A stretch of DNA of 64,000 nucleotides, from NCBI GenBank assembly GCA_028561875.1, contig JAQQTI010000001.1:186001-250000 (forward strand), in the 5' to 3' direction. This document shows, piece by piece, positions 62,610 to 64,000 of this stretch; the stretch's first letter is position 1; the number at the start of each line of letters is the position of its first letter. The translations under genes were made by a program, and so were the position numbers. Below the pieces are notes generated by a model. The model had not been told where the DNA came from. It was given only the letters and a program-made list of their open reading frames with translations, and ran no database searches. This DNA is from Methanomassiliicoccaceae archaeon COG_1 (GTDB lineage: Archaea; Thermoplasmatota; Thermoplasmata; Methanomassiliicoccales; Methanomethylophilaceae).

Positions 62610-63807
62610 CGGCAGGACCGTACTTCTCCGTGCGGACGTGAACTGCCCCATGGATAGAGAGGCGAAGAGAATCATCAACGACGTGAGGATACGCAGCATC
62701 GTCTGTACCGTGAGGGAACTCATGGGGAAGAGGGCGAAAGTCGTCGTTCTCGCCCACCAGAGCAGGAAAGGGAAGTGGGACTTTACCGATCTCTCGCAGC
62801 ACGCTGCCCTTCTCTCGAAGAACCTCAATGCGCCGGTGCGGTACGTCGACGACGTAATCGGGGAGGAGGCCAAGGCCGCCATATGCGACATGGCCCCGGG
62901 CGAGGTTCTCATGCTTGGCAACGCGCGCGCTCTCGACAGCGAGACCGCCAAGCTGGAGATGGAGGAGCACGCCAGGGGAGAGCTCGTGAGGGAGCTTGCG
63001 CCCTTCTTCGACTGCTACGTATGCGACGCCTTCGGCGCGGCGCACCGCTCACAGTGCTCCCTCGTCGGCTTCCCTCTCGTGATGCCGTCCGCCTGCGGGC
63101 GCCTCATGGCGAAGGAGATTTACGCCCTGTCTATGATTTTTGTCAATCCGCGCCGGCCATCGGTGTTCGTACTCGGTGGTGCGAAGTTCGGAGACGTTCC
63201 GCACATGATCGATCGCGTGCTCGGCGCGGGTACCGCGGACACCGTAATTCTCGTCGGTCTCGTCGGCAACGCCTTCCTAGCCGCGAGGGGCGTCGATATC
63301 GGCAAGGCGAGTCGCGCTCCACTGGAGGACGAGCTCACTGAGGAGAACTTCCGCGAGGCGCAGAGGGTCATGGGACTGTACGGGCAGAGAATAATACTAC
63401 CATCTGATGTCGCCGTCGAGAAGGACGGGAAGAGGGCGTCTGTGAACATCGGCGACATGGCCGAGAGCGGCGCCGCCCTCGACATCGGCGACCGTTCCAT
63501 CGAGAAGTTCCGCAAGGTCCTGCTTGCCTCGAGGACGAGTTTCATGAGCGGCCCGGCAGGCATGTTCGAAAAACCCGGTTTCGAGATTGGGACCAAGGCG
63601 ATTATGACCGCGATGGTCGATAGCAGGGGTCTTGCCGTTCTCGGCGGAGGGCACACCTCCGCGGCCGCGGAGAGGTTCGACCTTGCCGACTCGATGTCCT
63701 ACGTCAGCACTGGCGGGGGCGCATTGGAAACCTTCTTACTGAACGACCCGTTGCCTGCCATCTCTGCTTTGGAGTGCTCCAAGGCCAAGTTCGGAATCGG
63801 ACAGTGA
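62572..63807 (+). CDS. pgk: Phosphoglycerate kinase
   Basis: 411 residues. VLLRADVNCPMD, VVVLAHQSRKGK, VCDAFGAAHRSQCSLVGFP, VFVLGGAKFGDVPHMID, FMSGPAGMFEKPGFEIGTKA and VLGGGHTSAAAERF cover substrate and nucleotide sites. The usual LENvRF reads LGNARA, a variant seen in some archaeal enzymes. The start lies within the end of the gap frame, implying translational coupling. The remaining ~190 bases to the window end show no gene. Confidence 0.94.
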   Translation: MFDFNTLGDLRYDGRTVLLRADVNCPMDREAKRIINDVRIRSIVCTVRELMGKRAKVVVLAHQSRKGKWDFTDLSQHAALLSKNLNAPVRYVDDVIGEEAKAAICDMAPGEVLMLGNARALDSETAKLEMEEHARGELVRELAPFFDCYVCDAFGAAHRSQCSLVGFPLVMPSACGRLMAKEIYALSMIFVNPRRPSVFVLGGAKFGDVPHMIDRVLGAGTADTVILVGLVGNAFLAARGVDIGKASRAPLEDELTEENFREAQRVMGLYGQRIILPSDVAVEKDGKRASVNIGDMAESGAALDIGDRSIEKFRKVLLASRTSFMSGPAGMFEKPGFEIGTKAIMTAMVDSRGLAVLGGGHTSAAAERFDLADSMSYVSTGGGALETFLLNDPLPAISALECSKAKFGIGQ

Positions 63808-64000
63808 ACTCATCGAATCCACCTCCATTGCACCCATCTTCAGGGCGACTCGAATCCGTTTGATACTGTATGGATTACCTATGCCGCTCGCGGCCTCTAT
63901 ACGGTTCTTTGTAACGATTGGAAATCCTCTAAACGCTCCTTCGTCGCAGAAGGGAGGAGTTGCGGGGACGACTGAGCCGGACCCGTTCGTCTCTATTTTC

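Noticed and set aside
1-64000. CRISPR arrays, rRNA genes, integrases, insertion sequences or prophage
   Set aside because: No regularly spaced repeats, rRNA-like sequence, or transposase/integrase motifs were seen.

Overview
The window is 64 kb of gene-dense, GC-rich archaeal DNA. Its information-processing genes are archaeal: a family B DNA polymerase with a C-terminal PCNA-binding tail, Kae1, fibrillarin, the L15e, L21e and S15 ribosomal proteins, Rpo4, Pus10, RIO1 and aIF1A. Promoters are TATA-type, and many start codons lie about 25-30 bases from the TATA centre, implying leaderless mRNAs. A secreted protein with InlB-type repeats, an EhaR-like protein, DUF169 and an archaeal NADP phosphatase/NAD kinase fusion suggest a host-associated euryarchaeon of the Thermoplasmatota, perhaps near Methanomassiliicoccales. 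No methanogenesis marker gene lies in the window, so this placement is inference.

Layout. 1-8.4 kb: 5'-truncated dnaJ, a YbjN-like protein, a TerC-type membrane protein, a metallophosphoesterase homologue without its metal ligands, a methyltransferase divergent from pncB, an FMN-barrel protein, a PH-like membrane protein and a small element with terminal inverted repeats. 8.6-11.2 kb: proA-proB. 11.2-19.9 kb: a metal or metallophore uptake operon (binding protein, permease, ATPase) facing a four-gene ABC operon, with a DtxR-like palindrome between them. 20-24.4 kb: kae1 convergent with an operon of flpA, a Nudix gene, rps15 and a DHH phosphoesterase. 24.5-31.2 kb: NADP phosphatase/NAD kinase, a JAMM protein, a phosphohexomutase homologue without its catalytic motifs, a small highly promoted gene and two tandem rarA genes. 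31.3-34.3 kb: a TSUP carrier with a DUF1634 partner, a ThiI homologue without PP-loop, and DUF169. 34.4-44.7 kb: an information-processing block on the minus strand. 44.7-53.6 kb: tRNA-Glu, MATE transporter, EhaR-like pseudo-HAD coupled to a formyltransferase-like gene, archease, aspartate dehydrogenase, an M24 peptidase and a NYN nuclease coupled to a coiled-coil protein. 53.9-59.1 kb: ilvC and two tandem acetolactate synthase genes. 59.2-63.8 kb: two surface or membrane proteins, then gap-pgk.

Two themes are unexpected. First, four separate homologues of metal- or nucleotide-dependent enzymes (metallophosphoesterase, phosphohexomutase, ThiI, EhaR-type HAD) keep their fold signature but have lost the catalytic motifs, while neighbouring enzymes are intact. 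Second, about a dozen genes have no stop codon where their family normally ends and stay open, often into the antisense of the neighbouring gene or even a tRNA. NAD metabolism recurs (pncB, NAD kinase fusion, aspartate dehydrogenase), but those genes are not clustered. No CRISPR array, integrase or large mobile element was seen.
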